Source: Incurvaria masculella
Lineage: Eukaryota; Arthropoda; Insecta; Lepidoptera; Incurvariidae
NCBI GenBank assembly: GCA_946894095.1
Contig: OX335652.1
Coordinates: forward strand, 19,305,001-19,369,000
Length of the DNA stretch: 64,000 nucleotides
Direction: 5' to 3'
Positions 33,367-41,500 of the stretch are shown piece by piece (position 1 is the stretch's first letter; the number at the start of each line of letters is the position of its first letter). The position numbers and the translations under genes were made by a program. The notes beneath the pieces are model-generated. The model was not told where the DNA came from and did no database searches. It worked only from the letters and a program-made list of their open reading frames with translations.

Positions 33367-33406
33367 TATGTTGTTGCGAGTAGGGTAGAAAACATAATCC
33401 TTTAAA

Positions 33407-33730
33407 ATGAATTTAGATAAATTCGGTCAGCATGTTCATAAAAGAATGAGATTTTATGAAATCATAAACCAAATGCAAAATGGTATTTCAAAATCCGAAG
33501 ATGGGCACATTCATGTACATTCCGCAAGACTACAGGGCTTATCGCCCCCTGTAAAAGCAGATGATGCGGTTACGAAATCTTACGTTGATGAACAAATTAG
33601 AAAACAATTACACCTTACTCACGAAGTTATAAAAGAAGAAATTCAGTTATCAATAGCACAGTTAGAAGCAAGATTTTGTAGTAAGGAGGATATAATGAAA
33701 TTAAAAAAAGATATTCTCAAACATGAGTAA
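33407..33730 (+). CDS. Small coiled-coil protein with tail-fibre-like motif
   Basis: The 107-residue frame contains LSPPVKADDAVTKSYVDEQI (about 44-63), close to the 'DAV.K.YVD' pattern common in phage tail-fibre and other trimeric adhesin proteins. A heptad-rich helix (IKEEIQLSIAQLEARF) and a charged C-terminus follow. Such a protein could trimerise as a spike or minor virion component, but this is inference. It overlaps the integrase start by 8 bp. Confidence 0.6.
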   Translation: MNLDKFGQHVHKRMRFYEIINQMQNGISKSEDGHIHVHSARLQGLSPPVKADDAVTKSYVDEQIRKQLHLTHEVIKEEIQLSIAQLEARFCSKEDIMKLKKDILKHE

Positions 33731-34655
33731 GAAACGAATTGTTGAAGAAATTCATAGACCAGCCCGAAAAAACTTTCCTCGACGTCCAGTTATAATAAAA
33801 GGTATAGATGATTTATGGCAAGCTGACTTGATGGAAATGAGGCCTTATGCCGATGAAAATAATGAGTATAAATTAATCCTGGTTGTAATAGATGCTTTTT
33901 CGAAATTTGCATGGGCAGTACCATTAAGAAATAAAAGTAAATTAGAAGTCGCAACCGCGATTGAAACGGTTTTGAGGAATGGTAGGAAACCAAGGAACTT
34001 ACAAACCGATTTGGGGAAAGAGTTTTATAATAGTGTGTTTGAAAAAGTAATGAAACAAAACGAAATAAACCACTATTCAACATATTCTATAAAAAAAGCT
34101 TCCATCGCTGAACGCCTTATCCGAACTCTAAAAAATAAATTATATAAACATTTTAGCATGAAAGGTTGCTATAAATGGGTTGGAGCAATATTGGAAAATA
34201 TTATGAAATCATATAATAATACAAAGCATAGGACCACTGGTTATACTCCTGCATGTGTCAATAAATCTAATGAACATTTAATAAAAAATCGACTTAGTGA
34301 ATTACAATCGAAAAAGACTTGGAAATGTCCTAAATACAATATCGGAGATTATGTCCGTGTTAGTAAATATAAAGGAACATTCTCAAAAGGATATACTCCT
34401 AATTGGTCAACGGAAATATTTAAAATAATAAGTTTGAAAACATCTAACCCTCCCACATATATTTTGGAAGACTTTAGGAAACAGAGTATTTTAGGATGCT
34501 TCTATGAGTATGAGTTACAAAAAACAAAACATCCACATGTTTATCTTGTCGAAAGGGTATTAAAGAGAAAACCTGGGAGAGTTTTTGTTAAATGGCTAGG
34601 TTTTCCAGATACCGAAAATAGTTGGATCAGCGGCAAAAATATCATAAAAAAATAA
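33723..34655 (+). CDS. int: Retroviral-type integrase with chromodomain
   Basis: The 310-residue enzyme would insert the element and create the 6-bp duplication. The catalytic core has D35 (QADLMEM), D96 (QTDLGKEF) and E130 (ASIAERLIRTL), the D,D,E triad of rve integrases. The C-terminus (about 273-308: YLVERVLKRK, VFVKWLGFPD, NSWI) is a chromodomain, a module that can steer insertion to modified chromatin. I see no HHCC zinc domain before the core. The frame is complete. Start: the ATG at 33,723 overlaps the preceding gene by 8 bp. Confidence 0.95.
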   Translation: MSKKRIVEEIHRPARKNFPRRPVIIKGIDDLWQADLMEMRPYADENNEYKLILVVIDAFSKFAWAVPLRNKSKLEVATAIETVLRNGRKPRNLQTDLGKEFYNSVFEKVMKQNEINHYSTYSIKKASIAERLIRTLKNKLYKHFSMKGCYKWVGAILENIMKSYNNTKHRTTGYTPACVNKSNEHLIKNRLSELQSKKTWKCPKYNIGDYVRVSKYKGTFSKGYTPNWSTEIFKIISLKTSNPPTYILEDFRKQSILGCFYEYELQKTKHPHVYLVERVLKRKPGRVFVKWLGFPDTENSWISGKNIIKK

Positions 34656-34674
34656 CATTTACAGTAGATATTAT

Positions 34675-34710
34675 TATATAAATATAGTTTTAGAAGAATC
34701 TCAATCATTT
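34675..34710 (+). promoter_or_regulatory. Internal TATA promoter before the structural genes
   Basis: TATATAAATA begins at about 34,676 and is followed about 30 bp later by TCAATCATTT, an initiator-like site, 12-20 bp before the PLA2 ATG. It could start a separate transcript for the PLA2-protease-capsid group. Confidence 0.45.
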
Positions 34711-34721
34711 CAACCAAAACA

Positions 34722-35459
34722 ATGAAAGGAAAGGGTCTTTTGAATAAAGTAATAAATAAATTACCATTCGAACTTCATATTCCTGGGTATAATTATTGCG
34801 GTCCTGGAACTAAGTTAGAAAAAAGATTGTTACGCGGTGACAAAGGCATTAATTTATTGGATAATTATTGCAAAGAACACGATATAGCATACTCAAATAA
34901 TAGTGATCTTAAGAATAGGCATATAGCAGATTCGAAACTTATGAATATGGCTAGGCAAAGAATTAGATCTAAAGATGCAGGACCAGGGGAGAAAATTGCG
35001 TCATGGCTTGTTAATAGGGTTATGAAATCAAAAATTAAAGCAGGAGCAGGCGTAAAAACAAAATCTATTGATTTTAAAAAGTTTATTTCTAAAATTCGTT
35101 CTGCTTTGAAAAAGCATAAACCAAAAAATGATAACAGTGCCATAAAGTTTGCTTACGTTGCTGCCAAAAAACTTTTTTCACCTAATACTAAGCTTCCAAG
35201 AAGAATACCGCTACCTAAAACAGGTGGAATACTACCATTAATACCGATTTTTGCCGGGCTATCGGCTTTGGGCGGTCTAGCAGGTGGTGCAGCTGGTATA
35301 GCTAAAGCTGTTAATGATTATAAAGCAGGACAAAAAAGTTTACAAGAATCAGAACGTCATAATAGGACCATGGAAGCAATAGCATTAGGAAAAGGCCTTC
35401 ATCTTAAGCCATACAAAGATGTTAGTCGTGGTAGTTATTTGAATTTAAAAAAAAACTAG
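34722..35459 (+). CDS. Phospholipase A2-domain minor virion protein
   Basis: The 245-residue protein begins with a PLA2 core like that of parvovirus VP1: calcium loop YNYCGPGT (23-30) and catalytic HD dyad H53-D54 in CKEHDIAYS. A basic middle follows, then a Gly/Ala-rich hydrophobic stretch (about 169-198) able to associate with membrane, and a C-terminal GKGLHLKPYK block. In virions this enzyme class helps cross endosomal membranes, which hints at an infectious phase; that is inference. The frame is intact. It ends AAA AAA AAC TAG, and A AAA AAC at 35,450-35,456 may let ribosomes slip -1 into the protease frame. Confidence 0.9.
   Translation: MKGKGLLNKVINKLPFELHIPGYNYCGPGTKLEKRLLRGDKGINLLDNYCKEHDIAYSNNSDLKNRHIADSKLMNMARQRIRSKDAGPGEKIASWLVNRVMKSKIKAGAGVKTKSIDFKKFISKIRSALKKHKPKNDNSAIKFAYVAAKKLFSPNTKLPRRIPLPKTGGILPLIPIFAGLSALGGLAGGAAGIAKAVNDYKAGQKSLQESERHNRTMEAIALGKGLHLKPYKDVSRGSYLNLKKN
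35450..35456 (+). promoter_or_regulatory. Candidate -1 ribosomal frameshift site
   Basis: A AAA AAC is in the correct register for the PLA2 frame (codons AAA and AAC follow the first A), directly before the TAG stop at 35,457. A -1 slip enters the protease frame, which is open from 35,435 onward. The same heptamer drives -1 shifts in some retroviruses and astroviruses. By eye I see no strong stem downstream. Confidence 0.55.
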
Positions 35460-35830
35460 AAAAGCGACTACCTCAGCGAGCCCTTACGAATATAGATATA
35501 GCCAAACACTCCGCAAATATTCCATTCTTTAGGGGTGTGTATATGAGGGATACTCTTCCTTCTAAAGCTCACATAATTGAATGTGGTATTTTGAATTTAG
35601 ATAGCAATACAAATTCAGGGACTCACTGGGTAGCTTACGCTAAATTAAACGATCACTGTGAATATTTTGACAGTTTTGGAGATCTAAAACCTCCAAAAGA
35701 ATTAATTAATTACCTTAACTGTGATAACATATTGTATAACTACAAACGATATCAGTCGTTTTACGATTTCAATTGTGGGCATCACTGTATAAGATTTTTG
35801 AAAAAATTTTGGAGAGAAAAATGTTTATAA
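35456..35830 (+). CDS. pro: Adenain-type cysteine protease (no ATG of its own)
   Basis: This maturation protease has catalytic H in GTHWVAY, D in EYFDSFG, Q in RYQSF and C in NCGHHC, in adenain order. The frame ends at 35,830. The family's N-terminal region is encoded from about 35,480 (ALTNIDIA, then IPFFRGVYMRDTLP), upstream of the first GTG/ATG at 35,537/35,543, and no ATG exists between the frame's opening at 35,435 and that point. Translation therefore either enters by -1 frameshift from the PLA2 gene, starts at a non-AUG codon, or the true start has been lost. The usual product cleaves capsid precursors. Confidence 0.85.
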   Translation, partial: LEKRLPQRALTNIDIAKHSANIPFFRGVYMRDTLPSKAHIIECGILNLDSNTNSGTHWVAYAKLNDHCEYFDSFGDLKPPKELINYLNCDNILYNYKRYQSFYDFNCGHHCIRFLKKFWREKCL

Positions 35831-35864
35831 AGGTAAGAGATTGAAATATTAGTTCATTTGCAAA

Positions 35865-36539
35865 ATGTCTTTCATTCTATCGATCTCTGGTAACACTTCT
35901 AAATTAACAAGCAATTATTTTCCCCCTCTACAATTATCAAACAACTATGAATGTAGTCTTTTAAATTTTTCAACATTTAATTCTGTTCCGAACATTAATT
36001 CAAAAAATAATAGCTTTTCTTATGGAGCAAAACAAGTAATTGATATTCCTGAAGGATCATATGAACTGGAGGATATTAGCGAGTATTTAAAACACAATAT
36101 TACTGCTAGTAATTTTTCTCTGTCTGCAAATAATAATACCTTAAAATGTTCTATGTCATGCACTGAAGACATTCATTTTGAAAAACCAAACTCAATCGCT
36201 AGTATTTTAGGATTTGAAAACAAGATTTATCAGGCTAATATAATGCACGTGTCAAATTTACCCGTAAACATTATACCACTGACCTCCGTGAGAGTTGAAT
36301 GTGACATAATAAACGGGTCTTTTACCAACGGTAGACCAACGCATGTTTTACACGAATTTTCACCTAACGTACCTCCTGGCTATAGAATTATAGAGAAACC
36401 TGAAAATCTTGTGTATTTACCAGTAAATAGAAAAATTGTGTCCTCTATTAACATAAGATTACTAGATTTGCAAGATAATTTAATTAACTTTCGAGGAGAA
36501 GAAATATATTTACTACTTCATTTGAGAAAATCATCATGA
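35865..36539 (+). CDS. Penton-like minor capsid protein (single jelly roll)
   Basis: The intact 224-residue frame has the pattern of the Polinton minor capsid protein: an IPEGSYELEDISEYL segment (about 58-72), SIASILGFEN, VRVECDIINGSF, FSPNVPPGYRI, VYLPVNRKI and FRGEEIYLLLHL at the C-terminus. This protein is thought to form the pentameric vertices. It sits between the protease and the major capsid gene. Its last codons overlap the next start as ATGA. Confidence 0.85.
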   Translation: MSFILSISGNTSKLTSNYFPPLQLSNNYECSLLNFSTFNSVPNINSKNNSFSYGAKQVIDIPEGSYELEDISEYLKHNITASNFSLSANNNTLKCSMSCTEDIHFEKPNSIASILGFENKIYQANIMHVSNLPVNIIPLTSVRVECDIINGSFTNGRPTHVLHEFSPNVPPGYRIIEKPENLVYLPVNRKIVSSINIRLLDLQDNLINFRGEEIYLLLHLRKSS

Positions 36540-36673
36540 TCGATTTTAATAAATACCAAAAGCTTGCCCCGGAAAAGATCAGAAAGGCTCGACGCGTGCA
36601 GCGTCCTAGACACATAACACAACTTTCGAAAGAAAATATTAAATTTCTCCAATTTATCAAACTTATAAAATGA
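36536..36673 (+). CDS. Small basic protein, 45 aa
   Basis: It lies between the penton and major capsid genes, overlapping both by ATGA (36,536-36,539 and 36,670-36,673). The product is rich in Lys and Arg (IRKARRVQRPRH) and ends with an ITQLSKENIKFLQF segment. Overlap at both ends argues that it is a real gene. Similar short basic frames occur near the capsid genes of related elements as I recall them; a DNA-condensing role is inference. Confidence 0.65.
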   Translation: MIDFNKYQKLAPEKIRKARRVQRPRHITQLSKENIKFLQFIKLIK

Positions 36674-37887
36674 ATGTTCTAAACATATCTGATCTACCAT
36701 ACCAGGATAGCTCAATTGAAAGTTATGAAGTACACTCGTACAAGCCCTATGTTAATAGTTTTAATAATAACGATGAAATACGAATTCCGATAAATCAGCA
36801 AGACTTGTATGTTTTACCTTCCGATAGCTCTTTATACATCGAAGGAACCGCTCATGTATCTAAAACTGGTGTGGATGGTAAAGCCGAGAAAGTAACAAAT
36901 ATTACTTTTACAAACAACGGAATACTTTTCCTTTTTCAAGATATTCGATATGAGCTTAATGGGGTTGAAATTGATAAAATAAAAAATGCTGGAATCACCA
37001 CGACTATGAAGTCCTATATATCTATGAATGATTCAGAATCAAAATCGGCTAAAGTTTGGGGGTGGAATTTGGAAGGTTTTCCAAATACCAATGGAAATTT
37101 TCAAGTGAATATTCCTCTGAATAAAGTACTAGGATTTGCCGAGGATTATAATAAAATAATTATTAATTGTAAGCATGAATTAATATTGTTAAGAAGTAGT
37201 ACTAATTTAAACGCATTAAAATTAAAAGATGGAGAATTCGTAAATGATATTACAATTTCAAAGATTATATGGCGTGTCCCGCACATAAAAGTGTCAGACA
37301 GAGAACGCTTGAATTTATTAAGATATTTAGATAAAGATCGTTCTATAATAATGCCTTTCAGAAACTGGGACCTTTATGAATATCCACTTCTTCCAAAAAC
37401 TACTAAGCATACATAGGCTATAAAAACATCTTCTCAGACTGAAAAACCTCGATATGTTGTGTTAGGATTACAAACAAATCGTAAAAGTGCAAAAAAACTA
37501 GACATGTCCATATTTGATCATTGCAATTTACGAGACGTTAGAGTATACCTAAATTCTAACTACTATCCTTACAATTCACTAGATATCAAATTTCATGAAG
37601 ATAAATATTCTATATTATATGAAGTTTATTCTCGTTTTTAACACTCTTATTATGGACGTTGTGCTGGTCCGTTGCTCGCTCTAGAAGATTTCAAGACCAA
37701 ATCCCCATTGATAGTTATTGATTGCTCAAGGCAAAACGAATCTATAAAGACGGGTCCAGTTGATGTGAGATTAGAGATTGAATGCTTCTCTGAAATACCT
37801 GAAAACACGACAGCCTACTGCCTTATATTAAACGAATCTTTGATAGAATACAAACCTCTAAGCAATACTGTTAAAAAAATATCATGA
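36670..37887 (+). pseudogene. Major capsid protein (double jelly roll), two in-frame stops
   Basis: A single frame of 406 codons encodes the hexon-like capsid protein (YEVHSYKPYVNSF near the start, WRVPHIKVSDRERLNLLRYL mid, RDVRVYLNSNYYPYN and PVDVRLEIECF later). It is broken by TAG at 37,414 (codon 249) and TAA at 37,639 (codon 324); the frame is otherwise unshifted, and recognisable capsid sequence continues after each stop. As it stands, only the first 248 residues would be made, so this copy should not assemble capsids without help from another copy. Its end overlaps the next gene as ATGA. Confidence 0.85.
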
Positions 37888-38393
37888 ATAGTCCAATCAT
37901 CGTTGATGTGCAAGGATTTAAAACGAATGATAATCAGTTCATTTTAAAGGAATTTTCCATGGCAACAGCAAATACGACAGAAGTGTTTCTTTTGGAACCA
38001 CCGTTTTCGTATTATAAACTTACTCCTGAAGAAAGAAAACAAGTGAATTGGTTAGAAAAAAATCGTGGAATTTACTGGAGCGATGGATACATCAATCATC
38101 AAGTATTTTATAGTAAATTAAGGGCTATTTTGCCACCGCATAAAATTTTCGTGAAAGGAGCAGAGAAAGCAGAATGGGTTAAAAACATTTTCAGTTTCAA
38201 TAATGGTCAAGAAATAATTAATTTGGAAATGTATAATTGTCCAAACTTGAATAAATTATATAACATGTATTGCTCAAATGAAGAAGATTTTACTTGTATT
38301 ACTCATAAGAGGAACTGTGCTTTGAAAAATGTTATTTGTTTAAGAAAATGGTGTAAAGAAAACCTAGTCTGTTTTAATGCTAAATCTGATTAA
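37884..38393 (+). CDS. Conserved-looking Polinton protein of unknown function, 169 aa
   Basis: The intact frame starts in an ATGA overlap with the capsid gene. It has IIVDVQGFKTNDNQFILKEF at the N-terminus, KNRGIYWSDGY (about 60-70), IFVKGAEKAEWVKNIF (about 88-103) and paired cysteines toward the end (CPNLNKLYNMYC, HKRNCALKNVICLRKW). The D-x-x-G and later acidic/Cys pattern is reminiscent of an RNase H-like fold, but I cannot confirm that. It is the last gene of the cluster. Confidence 0.6.
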   Translation: MNSPIIVDVQGFKTNDNQFILKEFSMATANTTEVFLLEPPFSYYKLTPEERKQVNWLEKNRGIYWSDGYINHQVFYSKLRAILPPHKIFVKGAEKAEWVKNIFSFNNGQEIINLEMYNCPNLNKLYNMYCSNEEDFTCITHKRNCALKNVICLRKWCKENLVCFNAKSD

Positions 38394-38486
38394 ATATTTT
38401 CTTAAATATACATTGGTTTCATTGTGTTTTAACACAATACAAATTACCTATAATAATGGTGAAGCATGGTATGAGCCAGAATGTTA

Positions 38487-38782
38487 GTTATTTGCACCTG
38501 AAAGCTGGTTTGACAAATTTTGATAGAATACAGTTAAACGATTAGCGATGCTATATCACATAAATAGAATTGGGGATTCCAGCTCTCTAACAGTGTCCAA
38601 ATGTATTGAATACAGTTAAACGATTAGGGATACTATACCACACGGATAGAATTGGGGCTTCCAGCTCTCTAACGATGTCAAAAATGTATAGAATAAAGTT
38701 AAACGATTAGGGATACTAGATCATACAAAGAGAATTGAGGCTTCCAGCTCATTTGAGCTGGATGCCCCAATTCTCTACTACT
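38487..38782 (-). repeat. Polinton right terminal inverted repeat
   Basis: It is the inverted match of the left repeat, with three tandem units of about 83 bp (near 38,566, 38,648 and 38,731) against two on the left, and the hairpin CCAGCTCATTTGAGCTGG at 38,744. It ends CTACTACT. Confidence 0.9.
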
Positions 38783-38788
38783 TCCGCT
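38783..38788. repeat. Polinton target-site duplication, right
   Basis: TCCGCT is identical to 20,768-20,773. Confidence 0.95.
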
Positions 38789-38856
38789 TTCAACCAGTTC
38801 AGTTTGGAGGCGTTGCCATGGTAAAACAAATCGCAGGGTGAACAGGGAATTTATTG

Positions 38857-39440
38857 TTTAAGTTGGGCATTCCCGATAAACTCCCAATACAAACGTGGGA
38901 AGAAGATCATGCGCATATTTCTTGCCAGAGATACAAAATTATACTCAAACAGCTTAATTTAACTAACGGTAATAAAACATTAATAAAATTATGTTTGGTT
39001 TCGAAGTAACAAGGTCCTAAAGTTCGATTTTTTTGCGCACTTTATACAATTCGTTTGGACGTGGTTACTCATCGATAAAATAAATAAATCAATACAAAAG
39101 GTTAGTCATCAAACCTAGCTTGTTTCATGAAGATGCTTACTTTTAGCTATATTTTACTTTTAGTTATTTAATTAAAATTTTCGTAAATCTTACCAAATCA
39201 AGCACTATGCTCATTGTCTGCTTTGTGGACATGTTGGATCCTACTCATCACGGAGAATGTCTTTTTTTACAAGCTTTCATTTAACTTGCCATGTAAGTAA
39301 GTATTTAGGTCAAATTAGGTCTCTTATCGTACGGAGTTGAATTTTTGCATGTTAGTTCAGTTCCGATGACAATGCATTTTTCTTTGAAACAGAGAAGGTC
39401 CCAGTGCGCAATAGCACGTTTTAGTACCGTGCCCGCGAAT
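38857..39440 (-). mobile_element. TTAA-flanked non-autonomous DNA element
   Basis: It begins TTTAAGTTGGGCATTC, carries ATGCGCATATTTCTTGCCAG and later GAAACAGAGAAGGTCCCAG; it is collinear with the copies at 1,576 and 55,656. The right end is degraded or interrupted near 39,250-39,380. It sits between the Polinton and the CACTA element. Confidence 0.55.
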
Positions 39441-39899
39441 TAGTTATTCACATCGGAAATAACAGGTATTTACCACAGGCCACCTTTAACATGAAACTTA
39501 CTTGCATTTCTTAAGATGCTAACTGTTAAACGACTGAAATTCACCAGTTAGCATGGCAAGTGCAATGAAACGTCAGAATGAATAAATCAACGTATCCGTT
39601 CACCCGGCCTGTTAGGTTACCATGGTAACGCCGAGTTCTGTGCCAAACCATAGGTAATGACATACATTTAAATATTTCCAAGTTCCTGGTGCAATGTAAC
39701 ACCTTAGGAAAGCGATGCGATGAAGGTTTTATGATAATGTCATATTAGGCAATTACATACATATGCCTGGTAACGATAATTCTATAGCACTTTGGCTTTT
39801 TCAGTAAATAAAAAAATAAAATTACTAACTTGAATTTTTAGAGAGCAATACACTGAGAGAAACGGTTGTAAGATATTTACTGAAATCCACGTAAAATTT

Positions 39900-40990
39900 T
39901 ACACAACTGTTTAGCTGCTGAGGGGACTGCTAAACGCTTGGGTAATAATAGCTAAATGAGGAGTTATGTAAAAAAATATTGAACTATTTAGTAAAATAAA
40001 TAGCTAAAGTAGTATGTATTAATTTAATAAATGTTTTATAAAAATCTCCTGAAGTATTTAGTGCGAGATAGTTAAATCATTCGGTAGGATCTTTCTAAAC
40101 TATTTGGTAAATATCTATTTAACTGGTGGTAGGATGATCCTAAACTGTTTTGTAAAAATGTACTCAACAGCTCGGTGCGAGATAGTTAAATAGTTCGGTA
40201 GGATGTTCCTAAACTGTTTTGTAAAAATCTACTCAACAGTTTGGTGCGAGATAGTTCAATAGTTCGGTAGGATGTTCCTAAACTGTTTTGTAAAAATCTA
40301 CTCAACAGTTTGGTGTGAGATAGAAAAATCATTCGGTAGGATGTTCCTAAACTGTTTTGTAAAAATCTACTCAACAGTTTGGTGCGAGATAGTTAAATAG
40401 TTCGGTAGGACGTTCCTAAACTGTTTTGTAAAAATCTACTCTACAGTTTGGTGTGAGATAGAAAAATCATTCGGTAGGATGTTCCTAAACTGTTTTGTAA
40501 AAATCTACTCAACAGTTTGGTGCGAGATAGTTAAATAGTTCGGTAGGATGTTCCTAAACTGTTTTGTAAAAATCTACTCAACAGTTTGGTGTGAGATAGA
40601 TAAATCATTCGGTAGGATGTTCCTAAACTGTTTTGTAAAAATCTACTCAACAGTTTGGTGTGAGATAGTTAAATAGTTCGGTAGGATGTTCCTAAATTGT
40701 TTTGTAAAAATCTACTCAACAGTTTGGTGTGAGATAGATAAATCATTCGGTAGGATGTTCCTAAACTGTTTTGTAAAAATCTACTCAACAGTTTGGTGTG
40801 AGATAGTTAAATAGTTCGGTAGGATGTTCCTAAATTGTTTTGTAAAAATCTACTCAACAGTTTCGTGCGAGATAGTTAAATAGTTCGGTAGGATATTCCT
40901 AAATTGTTTTGTAAAAATGTACTCAATCGTTTGATGTGATGTAGCTAAATCACTTTTGTAGGATGTACCTCTAATATTTTGTAAAAATCT
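39900..40990 (+). repeat. CACTA left subterminal array, 69-bp units
   Basis: From about 40,142 there are about 12 units of 69 bp sharing AAACTGTTTTGTAAAAATCT, preceded by about four diverged units. Two unit types alternate (AGTTAAATAGTTCGGTAGG and AGATAAATCATTCGGTAGG), so the higher-order period is 138 bp over much of the array. Subterminal repeats of this superfamily bind transposase partner proteins. Confidence 0.9.
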
Positions 40991-41087
40991 ACCACACTGC
41001 GCATTTGTATTTACTGAAGTTTTGCAAGTATGTTTATTTAAATTGTGAAAATCTATATGGCTGCTTTACCAAAATGTTATAAGTCAG

Positions 41088-41172
41088 GTTCAATAAGGCA
41101 TATTACAATGTAGAATCTGAAATATTACCTTCCCGGGTAAAATGCCTTTTTTTACAATTGAACCTGACTCAT
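41088..41172. mobile_element. Short foldback MITE
   Basis: AGTCAGGTTCAATAAGGCAT faces ATGCCTTTTTTTACAATTGAACCTGACT-type bases. It is only about 85 bp long. Confidence 0.55.
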
Positions 41173-41324
41173 ACAATTTTGATATGGTATAGCCAACCAG
41201 ATCTTCACAATTCAGTTAAACATTCTTACATACTTCAATAAAATACAACTACACAATGAAGTAGATTTTTGACAAAACATAAGAGGTACATCCTACAAAG
41301 AGATTTATGTAGCTACCTGACTAA

Positions 41325-41500
41325 GGGTCTCTTCCACCATGTGCTGATTAGCTTAATCGGTACATAACCATTAACTAAGGGGCCTTAATTACCATCTTGC
41401 AATCAATAGCAGTACAAAATAAATTGGCAGTTTGGTAATAAAGGCCCTTTAACTGTCGATTAAGATAATCAGGACATAATCAGCACTGGGAGAAAACCAA
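41325..41500. mobile_element. MITE with GTGCTGATTA inverted ends
   Basis: GTGCTGATTAGCTTAATCG at the left faces CGATTAAGATAATCAG and TAATCAGCAC at the right, with inner GGGGCC/GGCCC matches. Confidence 0.55.

Larger units (their letters stand above)
20774..38782 (+). mobile_element. Polinton/Maverick (adintovirus-like) element, 18,009 bp
   Basis: The element has inverted termini starting AGTAGTAGAG, a perfect 6-bp duplication TCCGCT and a near-complete gene set: protein-primed polymerase B, retroviral-type integrase, packaging ATPase, adenain-type protease, penton-like and double-jelly-roll-type capsid genes, and a PLA2-domain protein. Length, termini and content fit the Polinton family. It is not intact: the major capsid gene has two in-frame stops, the DUF8207-like gene has one, and other transposons have inserted in intron 2, after polB and before the ATPase. 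The intact target duplication and many open genes suggest a fairly recent insertion. Whether it behaves as a transposon or as an integrated virus cannot be told from sequence. Confidence 0.95.

Noticed and set aside
33723..34655. Integrase as part of an LTR retrotransposon
   Set aside because: No reverse transcriptase, RNase H or LTRs nearby; it lies inside the Polinton termini with the other Polinton genes.
34722..35830. PLA2 and protease as one gene split by a sequencing indel in the A9 tract
   Set aside because: Possible, but the exact A AAA AAC register next to the stop makes a frameshift site at least as likely; both options are kept open in the findings.
37459..37887. Two separate small genes after the capsid ORF
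   Set aside because: Both are in the same frame as the capsid ORF and continue it; the separations are single in-frame stops.
40186..40374. Repetitive ORF on the minus strand
   Set aside because: It is a translation of the 69-bp tandem array (period divisible by 3), not a gene.
40142..40970. CRISPR-like array
   Set aside because: Units are contiguous 69-bp tandem repeats without unique spacers, in a eukaryotic transposon end.
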